Shown here piece after piece: positions 39,743-41,241 of a stretch of DNA of 41,241 bases. The translations under genes were made by a program, and so were the position numbers. The stretch's first letter is position 1, and each line of letters opens with the position of its first letter. The notes under the pieces are model-generated. The model had not been told where the DNA came from. It saw only the letters and a list, made by a program, of their open reading frames with translations, and searched no databases. Location of the stretch: positions 1-41,241 of the forward strand of contig CAZFVR010000015.1 in assembly GCA_964522215.1 (NCBI GenBank), read 5' to 3'. The DNA comes from CAG-390 sp964522215 (lineage in GTDB: Bacteria; Bacillota; Clostridia; Oscillospirales; CAG-272).

Positions 39743-40261
39743 ATGGAAGCATACACCGATCTCATCACCCGCCGAAGCGTTCGCCGCTACAAAAACACAC
39801 CCGTACCGCGCGAGCTGATAGAGCGCGTAATAAATGCCGGACTTCACGCTCCGTCCGGTCTTAACAAGCAGTCATCGATAATCGTTGCGGTGACGGACAG
39901 ATCTCTGCGCGACAGGATAGCGCAGCTCAACGCCGCCGCAATGGGGCGAGATACCGATCCGTTTTACGGCGCGCCGGTAGTGCTTGTGGTGCTGGCGAAC
40001 AAAAAGGATCCGACCTATATATATGACGGCAGCCTTACAATGGGAAATCTTATGCTTGCGGCACATGAGTGCGGGCTTGGCAGCTGTTGGATCCACCGCG
40101 CACGCGAGGTGTTTGACAGTGACGAGGGGCGCGAGATACTGGCCAACCTCGGCATCAGCGGTGATTATGAGGGGATAGGCAACTGCATTCTCGGCTTTGC
40201 CGACACCGAACTGCCCGAACCCGCAGAGCGGCGCGAGGGTCGCGTATTTTGGGCGGAATAA
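39743..40261 (+). CDS. nitroreductase-family flavoprotein
   Basis: 172 residues, the short form of the family. The N-terminal RRSVRRYKNTPVP (10-22) with LINAGLHAPSGLNKQ-type continuation (here INAGLHAPSGLNKQ) binds FMN phosphate and is diagnostic. The GLGSCWIH segment and the C-terminal GY-type end (GNCILGFAD) agree. Such proteins reduce nitro compounds or other electron acceptors with NAD(P)H; no substrate can be inferred. AAAGGAG precedes the ATG. The esterase gene begins 8 bases after its stop, so the two form an operon. Confidence 0.9.
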   Translation: MEAYTDLITRRSVRRYKNTPVPRELIERVINAGLHAPSGLNKQSSIIVAVTDRSLRDRIAQLNAAAMGRDTDPFYGAPVVLVVLANKKDPTYIYDGSLTMGNLMLAAHECGLGSCWIHRAREVFDSDEGREILANLGISGDYEGIGNCILGFADTELPEPAERREGRVFWAE

Positions 40262-40269
40262 TAAAACAC

Positions 40270-41175
40270 ATGAAAGCCGCAAAAAAGTACGCAATAGACC
40301 CCGAGCTGCGCCGCTATGCCATTGGCATGCCATTCTCCCCCGTGATACTGCGCATGGCACGACCCGCTATGAAGGCCATGTACACCATGACAGCTATCGG
40401 TCGCAACGTAGAACACCGCCGCCTGAACACAGGCGGCGTGCGCCTTGATATATTTGAGCCGAGCGCCTGCACCGAGCGCACGCCTTGCCTTTTGTATCTT
40501 CACGGTGGCGGATTTGGCTACATGGCCGCGCCGTATCACAAGCAGACGGCGGCTGACTATGCACGCGGCGTGGGTTGCCGAGTTATCTGCCCGGATTACC
40601 GACTGCTGCCCCGCCACCCCTACCCTGCAGCCGCAGAAGACTGCCGCAGCGCGTTGGAATGGGTAAGGGAGCGCTACCCTCACGCGCCGATAGGACTTGC
40701 GGGAGACAGCGCAGGTGCGGCCTTGGCGGCCACTCTTGCAATGGACGTTAGCGCCGCGGTGCGATGTTTGTTGCTTGTATATCCCGTTTGTGACGATGCG
40801 TGCCAAACACCGTCAATGGCGGCGTTTGATGACACGCCGCTTTGGAACTCCAAAAATAACGCCATAATGTGGCAGCTGTACCTTGAAGGACGGCAGGGGG
40901 ATGCGGCTACAGCTGCGGCAGTGCCCGCACGGTGCGCCATCCCTCCCGACATGCCGCCAACATATATAGAGCTTTGCGAGTTTGATTGCCTGCACGATGA
41001 GGGTGCAAGCTTTGCCGCCAGGCTTGCCGACTGCGGAGTGGCGGTCGATCTAAACGACACGCGCGGGACATATCACGGCTACGACATTGCCCGCGTGGCG
41101 AGTGTGACCCAAAACAACATATCTCGACGCATTGATTTTTTGCGGCGAGAGCTTAACGATCAGGGGCTTTCTTAA
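40270..41175 (+). CDS. alpha/beta hydrolase, HSL-type esterase
   Basis: A 301-residue cytoplasmic esterase of the hormone-sensitive-lipase family. HGGGF (78-82) forms the oxyanion hole, GDSAG (145-149) contains the nucleophile Ser147, the acid is Asp239 in EFDCLHDEG, and His269 lies in TYHGYD. ATG 40270 is preferred, though a TTG at 40249 inside the nitroreductase gene would extend it by seven codons; the ribosome site is poor, so coupling to the upstream gene is likely. Substrate is unknown; short acyl esters are typical. Confidence 0.9.
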   Translation: MKAAKKYAIDPELRRYAIGMPFSPVILRMARPAMKAMYTMTAIGRNVEHRRLNTGGVRLDIFEPSACTERTPCLLYLHGGGFGYMAAPYHKQTAADYARGVGCRVICPDYRLLPRHPYPAAAEDCRSALEWVRERYPHAPIGLAGDSAGAALAATLAMDVSAAVRCLLLVYPVCDDACQTPSMAAFDDTPLWNSKNNAIMWQLYLEGRQGDAATAAAVPARCAIPPDMPPTYIELCEFDCLHDEGASFAARLADCGVAVDLNDTRGTYHGYDIARVASVTQNNISRRIDFLRRELNDQGLS

Positions 41176-41241
41176 TGAGACAGCCCCGCATGGGAAAGGA
41201 ATTCTGAACCCCGCTTTGCGCGTATGGACTGCTAATTCTCT
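41176..41241. other. window end, no feature seen
   Basis: Sixty-six bases after the esterase stop. I see no terminator hairpin or ORF start here. Confidence 0.4.

Noticed and set aside
1..41241. CRISPR arrays, tRNA or rRNA genes, insertion sequences, prophage
   Set aside because: No regular spacer-repeat pattern, cloverleaf with a TTCGA-type arm, transposase or phage gene could be found on either strand.

Overview
The window looks like chromosomal DNA of a spore-forming, anaerobic member of the Clostridia (Bacillota). PolC-type DNA polymerase III, the gene order rpsB-tsf-pyrH-frr-uppS-cdsA-dxr-rseP-ispG-polC, a YlmC/YmxH protein and SpoVAC all point that way, as do strong AGGAGG-type ribosome binding sites and consensus sigma-A promoters. 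Base composition is moderately GC-rich by eye. No plasmid, phage, insertion-sequence, CRISPR or tRNA signature was seen.

Layout. 1-473 holds no protein gene but has a structured, terminator-bounded RNA-like segment. 474-2840 (minus) is a two-gene operon, a CofE-like gamma-glutamyl ligase followed by an SGNH hydrolase; it diverges from a VanY-like carboxypeptidase lipoprotein (3132-3950). An ADP-ribosylglycohydrolase-family protein and a PAP2 phosphatase follow on the plus strand to 6398. A lipoprotein with a C-terminal endonuclease/exonuclease/phosphatase domain (6521-8293, minus) meets them at a terminator.

8466-21679 (minus) is the large housekeeping block. rpsB-tsf has its own promoter, structured leader and terminator. 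pyrH starts a second unit that runs through ribosome recycling, undecaprenyl-PP synthesis, CDP-DAG synthesis and two MEP-pathway enzymes, with the site-2 protease RseP between them, and ends at polC. Upstream on the same strand are ymxH, an unknown membrane protein, an EF-G-2-like GTPase, tatD, metG and nagA (to 29817).

30089-33721 contains an unknown lipoprotein, spoVAC with a small unknown helical protein upstream, and a nifS-iscU Fe-S assembly pair driven by a near-perfect promoter. 33722-34690 is a gene-poor stretch crowded with hairpins, repeated TTTTGCAA motifs, a promoter, a doubtful small ORF and a structured leader. It precedes a complete branched-chain amino-acid ABC transporter, livJ-livH-livM-livG-livF (34691-39606). 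A nitroreductase and an HSL-type esterase close the window.

The most interesting non-coding signal is a conserved hairpin plus flank present at 138-182 (plus strand) and 22899-22945 (minus strand). The stem and its one-base bulge are kept while the stem bases differ, which suggests a dispersed structured RNA that I cannot name. Other points are an EF-G paralogue with Tyr in place of the catalytic switch II His, a lipoprotein joining two copies of a carbohydrate-enzyme-like domain to a nuclease-like domain, and the crowded region at 33.7-34.7 kb.
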